The notes below the pieces were generated by a model. It searched no databases. It saw only the letters and a list, made by a program, of their open reading frames with translations, and had not been told where the DNA came from. Source: Sagittula sp048553715 (GTDB lineage: Bacteria > Pseudomonadota > Alphaproteobacteria > Rhodobacterales > Rhodobacteraceae). Taken from it: DNA of 64,000 nt. Position 1 is the stretch's first letter; the number at the start of each line of letters is the position of its first letter. The position numbers and the translations under genes are program-made. The DNA lies in the NCBI RefSeq assembly GCF_048553715.1, contig NZ_JBLZNC010000003.1:310001-374000 (forward strand), in the 5' to 3' direction. Positions 53,680 to 61,598 of this stretch are shown here, in pieces.

Positions 53680-54894
53680 TTACTCGGCGGCGCAGGCCGC
53701 GATATCCGCTGCGGTTTTTTCGATCAGCGTTGGATACAGATCGGCGCCCGGCTCTAGATTGGCACCGAGAATATCAACTTCGGCGCGCGGGATGTCATCG
53801 GCGGCGATGGCCGCCAGCAGACGCGTGTCCGCACCGGGTTCCATCAGAATGCAGGCCGGGGGATTTTCGCCCAGATGCTCCCGCAAGGCGGCCAAACGGG
53901 CGGGTCCGGGCATCGCGTCGTCCCCATCGGACATGGCGCCGGCCATCGTCAGACCAAAGGCTGCCTCATAATATTGAAGCGCGTCGTGGGTCGTTGCGAA
54001 TGTCGCGTCACCGAGGCCCGAGAGCGCATCCTGTGCCGTGGCCGTGGCACTGCGAATGCGCTCGATTCCGGCTTGGGCGTTGTTGCTGTAGGTCTCGGCG
54101 TTGTCGGGGTCGATGCGGCCGAGCTCTGTTGCGATTGCGTCCAGCCACAAAACGGCATTGTCCGGTGAAAGCCACAGATGCGGGTCGAAATTCGCATCGT
54201 CGTGGTGGTGTTCGTCGTGCTTCTCATGCCCGTGGTCATCGTCGTGATCTGAGTGGTCGTCATGCCCGTGGTCATCGTCATGACCGGCGTGATCCTCGTG
54301 CCCGTGATCGTCTTCGTGACCGGCGTGGTCGTCATGCCCGTGGTCGTCATCGTGATCAGCGTGATCGTCATGCCCGTGGTCGTCGTCGTGATCCGCGTGA
54401 TCGTCATGGCCGTGGTCATCGTCATGACCGGCGTGATCATCATGCCCGTGGTCGTCATCGTGACCGGCGTGATCGTCATGGCCGTGATCGTGCGGCGCGC
54501 CCAACGTCAGGATGCTGCCCTCGCGAAAGGCCAGCTTTTGTGTCCCAGCCACTTCTGACAGGATGATCTGCGGCGTATCACCGGCGAGGGCGGCAAACTG
54601 GTCTGTCAGGCCGGGGGCCAGATCCGGCCCGATCCAGACGATCAGACCGGCATCGCGCATGGCCCGCGCCTGACTGGGCCGCAAGGCGATATCATGGGCC
54701 GATGTGCCGGGCTGCCAAAGCGTCACCACGGCATCCGTGTCACCCACCACCATCGCCACAAGGCTGGACACGGGTGGAATATCCGTGACGCTTTGCGCAA
54801 TATCGGCTAAGCCACGCGACGCGGTGCCAAGCCCGAGCGCCGCAGCGAATGTTGTGGCGTACATAACGTTGCGAAATGTGGTCTGGGCGGTCAT
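53680..54894 (-). CDS. znuA: Zinc ABC transporter substrate-binding protein with expanded His/Asp repeat
   Basis: ZnuA binds zinc in the periplasm and delivers it to ZnuB. The 404-aa protein has a signal peptide (about 1-30), metal-binding His in GTSAHDIALRPSQ, a His in DPHLWLSPDNA, and a third near TTHDALQYYEAAFGL. Between residues 135 and 233 lies a His/Asp-rich loop made of 12-residue repeats (GHDDHAGHDDDH). Such loops are common but this one, about 8 units, is long. It diverges from zur across the candidate Zur box. Confidence 0.94.
   Translation of the reverse strand: MTAQTTFRNVMYATTFAAALGLGTASRGLADIAQSVTDIPPVSSLVAMVVGDTDAVVTLWQPGTSAHDIALRPSQARAMRDAGLIVWIGPDLAPGLTDQFAALAGDTPQIILSEVAGTQKLAFREGSILTLGAPHDHGHDDHAGHDDDHGHDDHAGHDDDHGHDDHADHDDDHGHDDHADHDDDHGHDDHAGHEDDHGHEDHAGHDDDHGHDDHSDHDDDHGHEKHDEHHHDDANFDPHLWLSPDNAVLWLDAIATELGRIDPDNAETYSNNAQAGIERIRSATATAQDALSGLGDATFATTHDALQYYEAAFGLTMAGAMSDGDDAMPGPARLAALREHLGENPPACILMEPGADTRLLAAIAADDIPRAEVDILGANLEPGADLYPTLIEKTAADIAACAAE
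54196..54483 (-). repeat. 36-bp in-frame tandem repeat coding the ZnuA His/Asp loop
   Basis: Seven near-perfect 12-codon units (residues 138-221) and an eighth degenerate unit. Substitutions are mostly Gly/Asp at unit position 7 and Asp/Glu. The DNA period of 36 bp makes copy-number change by slippage likely. Confidence 0.88.
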
Positions 54895-54925
54895 CTGGCG
54901 GTCCTCTGCAATGGTCCCGCGTCTT

Positions 54926-54950
54926 GTAAATCGTTACACGATAACATATC
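54926..54950. promoter_or_regulatory. zur box: Candidate Zur box between znuA and zur
   Basis: The core GTTACACGATAAC (54933-54945) is a GTTA-N5-TAAC dyad flanked by AAAT-like bases on the left and ATATC on the right. It resembles alphaproteobacterial Zur boxes (GTTATA-N-TATAAC core), allowing several mismatches. It lies 32 bp before zur and 31 bp before znuA, well placed to control both. Confidence 0.65.
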
Positions 54951-54977
54951 AAGCTGAAACGCAATGGAGGCGTCGAC

Positions 54978-55457
54978 ATGGACATCAAAGGCTTTGAAAC
55001 GCATGACCATGCGCATTGCATTCACACAGGTCTGAAGCTGGCCGAGGATATCTGCAAGGCGCGGGGCGTACAGCTGACGCCGGTGCGACGCCGCGTTCTG
55101 GAAATCCTGTTGACCGAACACCGCGCGATGGGCGCCTATGAGGTGCTGGATGTGCTGCGCGCAGAGGGGCTTGGCTCGCAGCCGCCTGTGGCCTATCGCG
55201 CGCTTGATTTCCTGTCCAAGAACGGGCTGATCCACCGTGTCGAGCGGCTCAATGCCTTTGTCGCCTGCAGCGCCCCGGACAAAGACCACGCACCCACGTT
55301 TCTGATCTGTCGGTCCTGTTCCGCAATCGCCGAAACCCCTGCGCCCCGTGCCGCGCGGGTGGTTCGCAATGCGGCTGGCGATCTGGGCTTTGACGTCGAA
55401 CGGATGGTGATCGAGGCCGAGGGCCTTTGCCCCGCGTGCAAGGACGCCGCAGCGTGA
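54978..55457 (+). CDS. zur: Zinc uptake regulator of the Fur family
   Basis: The 159-aa Fur-family protein represses zinc uptake genes when zinc is bound. The DNA-binding part has LTPVRRRVLEILLTEHRAMG and PPVAYRALDFLSKNGLIHRV. The zinc-structural Cys pairs are CRSC and CPAC. GGAGG lies 8 bp upstream. Its neighbours znuA, znuC and znuB identify it as Zur. Confidence 0.93.
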   Translation: MDIKGFETHDHAHCIHTGLKLAEDICKARGVQLTPVRRRVLEILLTEHRAMGAYEVLDVLRAEGLGSQPPVAYRALDFLSKNGLIHRVERLNAFVACSAPDKDHAPTFLICRSCSAIAETPAPRAARVVRNAAGDLGFDVERMVIEAEGLCPACKDAAA

Positions 55458-55462
55458 AAGAC

Positions 55463-56233
55463 ATGGCGACGCCACCGCTGATCCGTGCAGAGGGGCTCAG
55501 CGTTCATCAAGGCGGGCGACAGGTCCTGCGCGACGTGACGTTTTCCATCGCCGCGGGCGAGATCGTCACCATCGTCGGGCCGAACGGGTCGGGAAAGTCT
55601 TCTCTGCTCAAGGCGCTGATTGGGGCCTTGCCGGCCGCCACGGGGCGGGTGCAGCGTCGGCGCGGATTGCGGCTGGGCTACGTGCCGCAAGGATTGCGGC
55701 TGGATCCGACGATGCCGATGACCGTGGGCCGGTTCATGAACTTGCCGCGCCGGGTCGGGGCCGCTGAACAAGAGCAAGCGTTGGACGAGGCGGGAGCCTC
55801 CGGTCTGGACGATCGCCCGCTGACCGCGCTTTCGGGTGGTCAGTTTCAACGCGTGCTTCTGGCCCGCGCGCTTCTGGATCGCCCGGAACTTTTGATCTTG
55901 GATGAACCGACCACCGGGCTTGACCAGCCCGGGCAGGCGGCGTTTTACCAGCGTCTCGAAGAGGTCCGTAACCGTTTTGGCTGTGCTGTGCTGATGGTCA
56001 GCCACGAATTGCATGTGGTCATGAGCGCATCGGACCGTGTGCTGTGCGTTAACGGCCATATCTGCTGCGAAGGGCACCCCGAAGTTGTGGCGCAGGCCGA
56101 GGAATACCGCGCCTTGTTCGGCACGGGGACCGGCGGGGCACTTGCGCTGTATCGCCATGAACATTCGCACCGTCATGATGACGGTTGCGGCCATGATCAC
56201 ACACATGCGCATTCGGTCGAAGGACAACAGTGA
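55463..56233 (+). CDS. znuC: Zinc ABC transporter ATP-binding protein with His-rich tail
   Basis: ZnuC powers zinc import. The ATG at 55463 (256 aa) is preferred; GTG at 55454 is possible. Walker A IVGPNGSGKSS, signature LSGGQFQRVLLARAL and Walker B LLILDEPTTGLD are present. The C-terminus ends in a His-rich tail (HEHSHRHDDGCGHDHTHAH), unusual for an ATPase, perhaps a cytoplasmic zinc sensor. The stop overlaps the znuB start. Confidence 0.92.
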   Translation: MATPPLIRAEGLSVHQGGRQVLRDVTFSIAAGEIVTIVGPNGSGKSSLLKALIGALPAATGRVQRRRGLRLGYVPQGLRLDPTMPMTVGRFMNLPRRVGAAEQEQALDEAGASGLDDRPLTALSGGQFQRVLLARALLDRPELLILDEPTTGLDQPGQAAFYQRLEEVRNRFGCAVLMVSHELHVVMSASDRVLCVNGHICCEGHPEVVAQAEEYRALFGTGTGGALALYRHEHSHRHDDGCGHDHTHAHSVEGQQ

Positions 56234-57015
56234 TGTTGGATGATTTTCTGGTCCGCGCCGTTCTGGCGGCGGTGGGCGCAGCATTGGCCGCCGCCCCCTT
56301 GGGTGTTTTCGTGGTGTGGCGCCGGATGGCCTATTTCGGCGACGCCACGGCGCATGCTGCGGTGCTGGGCGTGGCGCTGTCTTTGGCGATCTCCGTGCCC
56401 ATCTTCGCGGGCACCTTGATCGTGGCGCTTTTGATGGCCTTGATGGTGGCCCGGCTGGCGGGGCAGGGCCACAGCTCTGATATGGTGCTTGGCGTAGCCG
56501 CCCACGGCGCGCTGGCGCTGGGGCTGGTGGCTGTCAGCCTTGTCGAAGGTCCGCGCGTCAGTCTCGAATCATATCTGTTCGGCGATATTCTTGCGGTCAG
56601 CAAAACCGACCTCGCCGTGATCTGGGGCGGCGGCCTGTTGGTGGCGGGGCTGCTGTTGTCGCGGTGGCAAAAGCTCGTCACGGCAACCGTGTCCGAGGAT
56701 CTGGCCTGGGCTGCGGGAATCAACCCGCGCCACGAACGTCTTGTGCTGATGGTGTCACTGGCTGTGGTAGTGGCGGTCGCGCTGAAAGTCGTGGGTGCCC
56801 TGCTGATCGGCGCGCTGCTGATCATTCCTGCTGCGGCCGCGCGCCCCTTTTGCCGCACGCCGGAGGGCATGCTGGCGGCAACGGCGGGTTTGGGTGTTCT
56901 CGCCGCGTTGGGCGGTCTTTGGGGAGCGTGGATCTTTGACACGCCCGCCGGGCCAAGCGTTGTCTGCGCGGCGGTTGCCCTCTTTGGCATCAGCGCGCTC
57001 GCAGGCCGCCGCTAA
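56233..57015 (+). CDS. znuB: Zinc ABC transporter membrane protein
   Basis: The 260-aa permease has about 7-8 hydrophobic segments in the ABC-3 pattern: LGVFVVWRRMAYFGDATAHA near the N-terminus, ESYLFGDILAVSKTDLAVIW in the middle and VVGALLIGALLIIPAAAAR. It pairs with ZnuC and ZnuA. The ATG at 56233 forms TGATG with znuC. Confidence 0.93.
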   Translation: MLDDFLVRAVLAAVGAALAAAPLGVFVVWRRMAYFGDATAHAAVLGVALSLAISVPIFAGTLIVALLMALMVARLAGQGHSSDMVLGVAAHGALALGLVAVSLVEGPRVSLESYLFGDILAVSKTDLAVIWGGGLLVAGLLLSRWQKLVTATVSEDLAWAAGINPRHERLVLMVSLAVVVAVALKVVGALLIGALLIIPAAAARPFCRTPEGMLAATAGLGVLAALGGLWGAWIFDTPAGPSVVCAAVALFGISALAGRR

Positions 57016-57129
57016 ATTGCAAAACAAACCCCGGCTGCAACTCTGCGGCCGGACGCCCGTTGAACTGTGCCACGCGGAAAAGTCCCACATGATTGCGGGC
57101 TAACCATCTGCTTTTCAATGAAAAGAAGA

Positions 57130-57216
57130 TGGTGGGCGACCTTGGAATCGAACCAAGCGTGCGTCTCCGCGAGGGAGTTACAGTCCCCTGCCACACCTTG
57201 CGGCCTGTCGCCCACC
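57130..57216 (-). tRNA. tRNA-Tyr (anticodon GTA)
   Basis: The reverse complement is an 87-nt class II tRNA with acceptor stem GGTGGGC/GCCCACC, encoded CCA, a long variable arm (CGCGGAGACGC), and anticodon loop CTGTAAC giving anticodon GTA. Confidence 0.96.
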
Positions 57217-57351
57217 GTGCGCCCCGTTGCCTATCGCCTCGGAGCGTGGGGGGCTGATTACAGCCGCACTCTGGGGGCGTCAACAAGAAAAATTCTTGGA
57301 TTCCGACAAACTGCCATGCAAGAGGGGGCATACAGCAAAAAGGGCGCGGGA

Positions 57352-58128
57352 ATGGCGAAGAAACCGAAATGGGTCGTGGAAAAAGAACAGGCCAGAAAAG
57401 CGTCGGCGGCTGAAACCGTCTGGCTCTTTGGCCTGCATGCGGTGCGCGATGCGCTGATGAACCCGCGCCGTGAAAAGCTGCGCCTTGTCCTGACGCCGAA
57501 CGCGGCAGACAAGCTCGCCGACGCAACGGCTTTTGCAGGCATCACACCGGAAATCAGCGACCCGCGCCGCTTCGCTGCCCCGCTCGACCCGCAATCCGTG
57601 CACCAAGGCGCCGCGCTGGAGGTCAAACCGCTCGACTGGGGTCGTCTGGAGGACGTGGCCATCAGTGCCACCGGAGCCTTGCGCTTGGTCCTGCTCGATC
57701 GTGTGACCGATCCCCACAACGTCGGCGCTATCCTGCGCTCCGCCGAGGTGTTCGGCGCACAGGCTGTAATCGGCACCCGCCATCACGCGGCCCCCGAAAC
57801 CGGCGCCCTGGCCAAAACCGCCAGCGGGGCCTTGGAACGCCAGCCCTACCTGCGCGAGCGCAATCTGGCGGATACCATCGTCGCACTCCAGGGCATGGGC
57901 TATCTCGTCCTCGGTCTCGATGGCGAAGCCGACCAGACAATCGAAGAAGCCGCCAAAGACCGGCTTGATCAGCCCATCGCGCTCGTCCTCGGGGCCGAGG
58001 GCCCCGGCCTGCGCCCCAAAACCCGCGAAACCGTAGACGCCTTGGTGAAAATCCCCTTTGCCCGCGAATTTGGCTCATTGAACGTCTCGAATGCTGCGGC
58101 GGTTGCGCTTTACGCAGTGCGCGCCTAG
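57352..58128 (+). CDS. rlmB: 23S rRNA (guanosine-2'-O-)methyltransferase RlmB
   Basis: The 258-aa SPOUT enzyme has an N-terminal substrate-binding domain (ETVWLFGLHAVRDALMN) and the SpoU core: VLLDRVTDPHNVGAILRSA, LVLGAEGPGLRP, and IPFAREFGSLNVSNAAAVAL. I chose the ATG at 57352; the one at 57316 is possible, and the longest frame would overlap the tRNA. A copy of the intergenic repeat follows its stop directly. Confidence 0.92.
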   Translation: MAKKPKWVVEKEQARKASAAETVWLFGLHAVRDALMNPRREKLRLVLTPNAADKLADATAFAGITPEISDPRRFAAPLDPQSVHQGAALEVKPLDWGRLEDVAISATGALRLVLLDRVTDPHNVGAILRSAEVFGAQAVIGTRHHAAPETGALAKTASGALERQPYLRERNLADTIVALQGMGYLVLGLDGEADQTIEEAAKDRLDQPIALVLGAEGPGLRPKTRETVDALVKIPFAREFGSLNVSNAAAVALYAVRA

Positions 58129-58175
58129 CTTTTTCTTGGTGGAAATACCTCGGGGGTGCGGGGGCAGCGCCCCCG
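58129..58175 (+). repeat. Intergenic repeat, copy C, behind rlmB
   Basis: Reads CTTTTTCTTGG, GTGG-like spacer, AAATACCTC, then GGGGGTGCGGGGG and CCCCC; the G and C runs can form a hairpin. It starts right at the rlmB stop and matches the copies at 27311 and 27535, and may serve as a terminator. Confidence 0.65.
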
Positions 58176-58227
58176 TTTGGCCTATGCTGCCTTGAAAACC
58201 CGCTGCGGGGCTGCCTATCTAGCTGAT

Positions 58228-58548
58228 ATGTCGAACACCAAAATAGCCACCTGCTGTTATTGCGGGACCCGCGCGGCGCTGGTTCTGAAGGGCGCGCAAA
58301 GCCATGAGCTGGCCTGCGCCTCATGCGGCGCCCCGCTGCATGACCTCAAGAAATTGCGCACGGCTTCGGTGGATGCCACGGCCCATCAGCCCGCCCGCAA
58401 GGGCAAAAAGGGCGCGCGCAAATCGGTGCAAAGCCCGATGGACCTGATGGAGATCGCCCTGCGCAAATCGGTCAAACGGCCCAAGCGCAAGAAACGCAAG
58501 GGTCTGCTGCACGAGGCGTTTGACCTCATCGAGGACATCTTCGACTAG
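58228..58548 (+). CDS. Unrecognised zinc-ribbon protein with basic tail
   Basis: The ATG at 58228 gives 106 aa. Two Cys pairs, CCYCGTR and CASCGAP, form a zinc ribbon in the first 35 residues. The middle is very basic (RKGKKGARKS and KRPKRKKRKG), and the C-terminus is a short acidic helix (DLIEDIFD). It could bind nucleic acid. No known family is recognised. Confidence 0.75.
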   Translation: MSNTKIATCCYCGTRAALVLKGAQSHELACASCGAPLHDLKKLRTASVDATAHQPARKGKKGARKSVQSPMDLMEIALRKSVKRPKRKKRKGLLHEAFDLIEDIFD

Positions 58549-58653
58549 CCCAAAGCGGCAGTGTGACGCTTTTTCGCCAGTTTCGCTTGGGCGAAGCTCT
58601 GGCCTTTGGTCTCATTCCGGCGTATTTCGCCCCTGATCAGAAGGCGAGGTGCC

Positions 58654-59781
58654 ATGAGCGACTACGAGACCCCCGGCCCGGTGGAGCAGAACTGGAGCGA
58701 CGCGATTTCCTCTGTCGAGGATATCATCGAGGATGCGCGCAACGGGCGTATGTTCGTTCTTGTCGACCACGAAGACCGCGAGAACGAAGGCGATCTGGTG
58801 ATTCCCGCGCAATGGGCGACGCCGGATGCGATCAACTTCATGGCGCTGTACGGGCGTGGCCTGATCTGTCTGGCGATGGCGCCGGAGCGGATCGAGGAAC
58901 TGGGGCTGTCGCTGATGTCGACGAACAATTCCTCGCGCCACGAGACGGCCTTTACCACCTCGATCGAGGCGCGCGAGGGCGTGACGACGGGCATCTCGGC
59001 GGCGGACCGTGCGCGCACGGTGCAGGTTGCTATCGACGCCTCCAAGGGGCCGCAGGATATTGCGACGCCGGGGCATGTTTTTCCGCTGCGCGCCAAGCGC
59101 GGCGGCGTTCTGGTGCGGGCCGGTCACACCGAGGCGGCCGTGGATGTCTCGCGTCTGGCGGGGCTGAATCCGTCGGGGGTGATCTGCGAAATTATCAATG
59201 ATGACGGGACGATGGCCCGTCTGCCCGAGTTGGTGGCCTTTGCCCAGAAACACGGTCTGAAGATCGGGACGATCTCGGATCTGATCGCCTATCGCCGCCG
59301 CCACGACAATCTGGTGAAGATCGCCAAGGAAGAGGTGATCGCCTCGGAATTCGGTGGCGACTGGACCATGCGCATCTACGCCGACGAAACCCATGGTGAT
59401 GAGCATATCGTCCTGGTCAAAGGCGACATTTCCGGCCCCGAGCCTGTACTGGTGCGGATGCACGCGCTGGATCCGATGCTGGATATCGTGGGCACCGGAC
59501 CCAAAGGGCGGGCGGATGAATACCGCCGCGCGATGGAGGCTGTCGCCGCCGAAGGGCGCGGGGTGGTTGTGCTGCTGCGTGACACCTCGGCCCGTCTGGA
59601 CGTGGGCGATGAGGTCTCCCCCCAGACGCTGCGGCAATACGGGCTGGGCGCGCAGATCCTGTCGTCGCTGGGTCTGTCGCAACTGGTCCTTTTGACCAAT
59701 TCGCCCAAACCCAAGGTTGTCGGGCTAGAGGCCTACGGTTTGGAAATCGTTGAAACGCGCAAAATCTCGGAGCTGGGTTAA
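58654..59781 (+). CDS. ribB: 3,4-dihydroxy-2-butanone 4-phosphate synthase with inactive GTP cyclohydrolase II-like domain (RibBX type)
   Basis: The 375-aa protein makes the four-carbon precursor of riboflavin. The N-terminal RibB domain is intact: VDHEDRENEGDLVI, FMALYGRGLICLAM, and GGVLVRAGHTEAAVDVSRL. The C-terminal domain aligns with GTP cyclohydrolase II, but the zinc Cys residues are gone: it reads VRMHALDPMLDIVGTGPKGRA where Cys ligands belong, and the RQEGRGI motif is lost. This is the known RibBX pattern. The stop overlaps ribH (TAATG). Confidence 0.92.
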   Translation: MSDYETPGPVEQNWSDAISSVEDIIEDARNGRMFVLVDHEDRENEGDLVIPAQWATPDAINFMALYGRGLICLAMAPERIEELGLSLMSTNNSSRHETAFTTSIEAREGVTTGISAADRARTVQVAIDASKGPQDIATPGHVFPLRAKRGGVLVRAGHTEAAVDVSRLAGLNPSGVICEIINDDGTMARLPELVAFAQKHGLKIGTISDLIAYRRRHDNLVKIAKEEVIASEFGGDWTMRIYADETHGDEHIVLVKGDISGPEPVLVRMHALDPMLDIVGTGPKGRADEYRRAMEAVAAEGRGVVVLLRDTSARLDVGDEVSPQTLRQYGLGAQILSSLGLSQLVLLTNSPKPKVVGLEAYGLEIVETRKISELG

Positions 59782-60329
59782 TGGCATCGAACGAATCACA
59801 TTACACCCTGCCGCGGGCGGAATTCGACAAACCGGTTAAGATCGCCATTGTGGTTGCGCCTTACTACAAGGACATCGCTGACCAATTGGTTAAGGGCGCG
59901 ACCGCCGAGGTTGAGGCCGCAGGCGGTTGGCATGAAATCATCGAAGTGCCCGGCGCGCTGGAAGTGCCATCCGCCATCGGCATCGCGGAACGGCTGTCAA
60001 ATTTCGACGGATATGTCGCGCTTGGCTGTGTTATTCGTGGCGAAACAACGCATTACGACACCGTATGCAATGACAGCTCGCGCGCTTTGACGCTGTTGGG
60101 GTTGCAGGGGCTGTGCATCGGTAACGGCATCCTGACGGTCGAGAATTATGAACAAGCGGCGGTTCGCGCCGATTCGGAGGGCCAGAACAAGGGCGGCGGC
60201 GCAGCGGCGGCGGCATTGCATCTTATTGCTTTGGCTCGGAAATATGGGGGCCAGCGCGAAGGCGTCGGCTTTAAACCTGCGGCGGGTGAATATCAGGTCG
60301 CAGGCGACGGAAAGGGACCGGTTGCATGA
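59781..60329 (+). CDS. ribH: 6,7-dimethyl-8-ribityllumazine synthase
   Basis: Lumazine synthase joins the RibB product to the pyrimidine intermediate. The 182-aa protein has IAIVVAPYYKDIADQLV, VPGALEVPSAIG, and ALGCVIRGETTHYDTV with the catalytic His. It is coupled by overlaps to ribB and nusB. Confidence 0.96.
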   Translation: MASNESHYTLPRAEFDKPVKIAIVVAPYYKDIADQLVKGATAEVEAAGGWHEIIEVPGALEVPSAIGIAERLSNFDGYVALGCVIRGETTHYDTVCNDSSRALTLLGLQGLCIGNGILTVENYEQAAVRADSEGQNKGGGAAAAALHLIALARKYGGQREGVGFKPAAGEYQVAGDGKGPVA

Positions 60330-60844
60330 CCGACGACGACACACACCACGAGGACGAGGCGCCCCGCGCGCCCAAGCCCTTGTCGAACAATCAAAAGCGC
60401 AAGATGCGGTCGGCCTCGCGGCTTTATGCGGTGCAGGCGCTGTACCAGATGGAAGTGGGGGAACAGGGGCTGGATCGCGTGCGCGCCGAGTTCCTCAACC
60501 ATCGGTTCGGCATGACCACAGAAGAGGGCGATGAATTCGTCGATGGCGATATCGACTTGTTTTCCAATGTCTTGCAGGAAGCGGTGAACTGGCAGGCGAA
60601 GGTCGACCAAATGACGGATCGCGCGCTGGTGGCGAAATGGCCCATCGCGCGCATCGACCCTGTGTTGCGGGCGTTGTTCCGCGCGGCGGGGGCGGAATTC
60701 GTCGCGACGGAGACACCGCCAAAGGTGGTGATCGTGGAATATGTCGACGTGGCAGCAGCGTTCTTCCCCGAGGGCAAAGAGTCGAAGTTCGTCAATGCCG
60801 TGTTGGACCACATGGCACGCGAGGCGCGGCCCGAAGCCTTCTGA
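60326..60844 (+). CDS. nusB: Transcription antitermination factor NusB
   Basis: NusB binds boxA RNA for antitermination in rRNA operons. The 172-aa helical protein has SASRLYAVQALYQMEVG, and VLRALFRAAGAEFVATETPP, KVVIVEYVDVAAAFFP, and FVNAVLDHMA. Overlaps ribH by 4 bp; a terminator follows. Confidence 0.94.
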   Translation: MTDDDTHHEDEAPRAPKPLSNNQKRKMRSASRLYAVQALYQMEVGEQGLDRVRAEFLNHRFGMTTEEGDEFVDGDIDLFSNVLQEAVNWQAKVDQMTDRALVAKWPIARIDPVLRALFRAAGAEFVATETPPKVVIVEYVDVAAAFFPEGKESKFVNAVLDHMAREARPEAF

Positions 60845-60875
60845 GGGCTGTCTGACAGCGTTAAGGTTTACGCAG

Positions 60876-60906
60876 CGCGCGGTGGGGTTAACCCGCCGCG
60901 CGTTTG
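60876..60906 (+). terminator. Terminator after nusB
   Basis: Stem CGCGCGG / CCGCGCG enclosing the palindrome GGGTTAACCC, followed by TTTG. Confidence 0.7.
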
Positions 60907-61147
60907 TCGTTTCGCCACATCATTTTTTGGCATCGGGTGGGGCGGGGGCTATGGCCTGCGAGAAACGTAACCTTCGTGAACGGGCGTTAACCGACGAACC
61001 GGCCGGTTCAGGCGATTTTCCGGTCGGTTGTTAACTTTCGTAGAATGACGTTGGGTCAAGAAACGTTAACGGATCAACCATGACGCATTTGCGCCCTTGC
61101 CTTTGCAAGGTCGTGATGTAGGTTTTGTAACAGAAACGGAGGACGCC
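60907..61147. promoter_or_regulatory. Upstream region of the 52-aa gene with nested dyads and TTAAC motifs
   Basis: GAACCGGCCGGTTC (60996-61009) is a perfect 14-bp palindrome. It lies inside a wider inverted repeat: GTTAACCGAC on the left and GTCGGTT-G-TTAAC on the right. GTTAAC occurs at several places (around 60986, 61031, 61066). TTAAC half-sites recall CtrA-type sites, but correct pair spacing is not clear. Confidence 0.4.
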
Positions 61148-61306
61148 ATGCAGAAACTGGTCGAAACCCTTATCATCCAGCCGATCGCGCAGCTGTTCGA
61201 TCTGCTTGCTGGACCGGCGCATCAGGACCGCCGCCCGCAGCGCGGTGAGCTGCTGCCGATCCGGGCAGAGGCTGTTGCCCGCCGGGATGTTTTAAAGCGC
61301 CGCTGA
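61148..61306 (+). CDS. Small 52-aa protein of unknown function
   Basis: ATG at 61148 with a strong GGAGG 5 bp upstream. The first half is hydrophobic and helical (KLVETLIIQPIAQLFDLLAG), long enough to sit on or in a membrane; the second half is basic (VARRDVLKRR). A good terminator follows at 61333. Strong ribosome site and terminator support a real gene. No family recognised. Confidence 0.65.
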   Translation: MQKLVETLIIQPIAQLFDLLAGPAHQDRRPQRGELLPIRAEAVARRDVLKRR

Positions 61307-61332
61307 GCGCCACACGACCGCGAGATTTCAGG

Positions 61333-61361
61333 CGCGCCACAGCGATGTGGGGCGCTTTTTT
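61333..61361 (+). terminator. Rho-independent terminator after the 52-aa gene
   Basis: GCGCC-ACA... pairs with ...TGTG-GGGCGC across the loop GCGA region and ends in six T's. Confidence 0.75.
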
Positions 61362-61387
61362 CATGCGCGGTTCAAATTCAGCGATCC

Positions 61388-61591
61388 GTCGAGGGGAGTG
61401 GCGGGAACCGCCTCGACCGTATGGGTGACGCATTCCCGAGGACCTGTATATACAGGTGGGCGCCAGGTAACGTAGCCACGGCCACATCAGAGCCAGCTCC
61501 CTCGGATTTGCTTAAGGCCACCGGAATGTACCCGTGTAACGGGAAGGGCAGAACCCGCCTGACAGGCAGGTAAGTCGGCGGGGCCCCGGTG
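61388..61591. ncRNA. Candidate structured RNA or structured intergenic region
   Basis: Three nested domains of paired segments are visible: GTCGAGG (61388-61394) with CCTCGAC (61411-61417); CCGAGG (61436-61441) with CCTCGG (61500-61505), enclosing the 16-bp palindrome ACCTGTATATACAGGT (61442-61457); and CACCGG (61519-61524) with CCGGTG (61586-61591), enclosing CCCGT-GTA-ACGGG (61531-61543) and CCCGCC (61554-61559) with GGCGGG (61577-61582). No open frame fits. I cannot assign an Rfam class; strand is unknown. It lies between two converging transcription units. Confidence 0.45.
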
Positions 61592-61598
61592 ACAAGGG

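Noticed and set aside
54196..54483. 36-bp periodic repeat, considered as a CRISPR array
   Set aside because: The units follow each other without spacers and keep one reading frame coding a His/Asp loop in ZnuA.
58563..59201. A 212-codon plus-strand frame overlapping ribB
   Set aside because: It is a shifted frame of the ribB gene with no protein features.
61388..61591. Cobalamin riboswitch
   Set aside because: A GCCAC...GGGAAGGG stretch looks similar to the 3' half, but the conserved B12-box and the 5' half are missing and no gene follows in the right direction.
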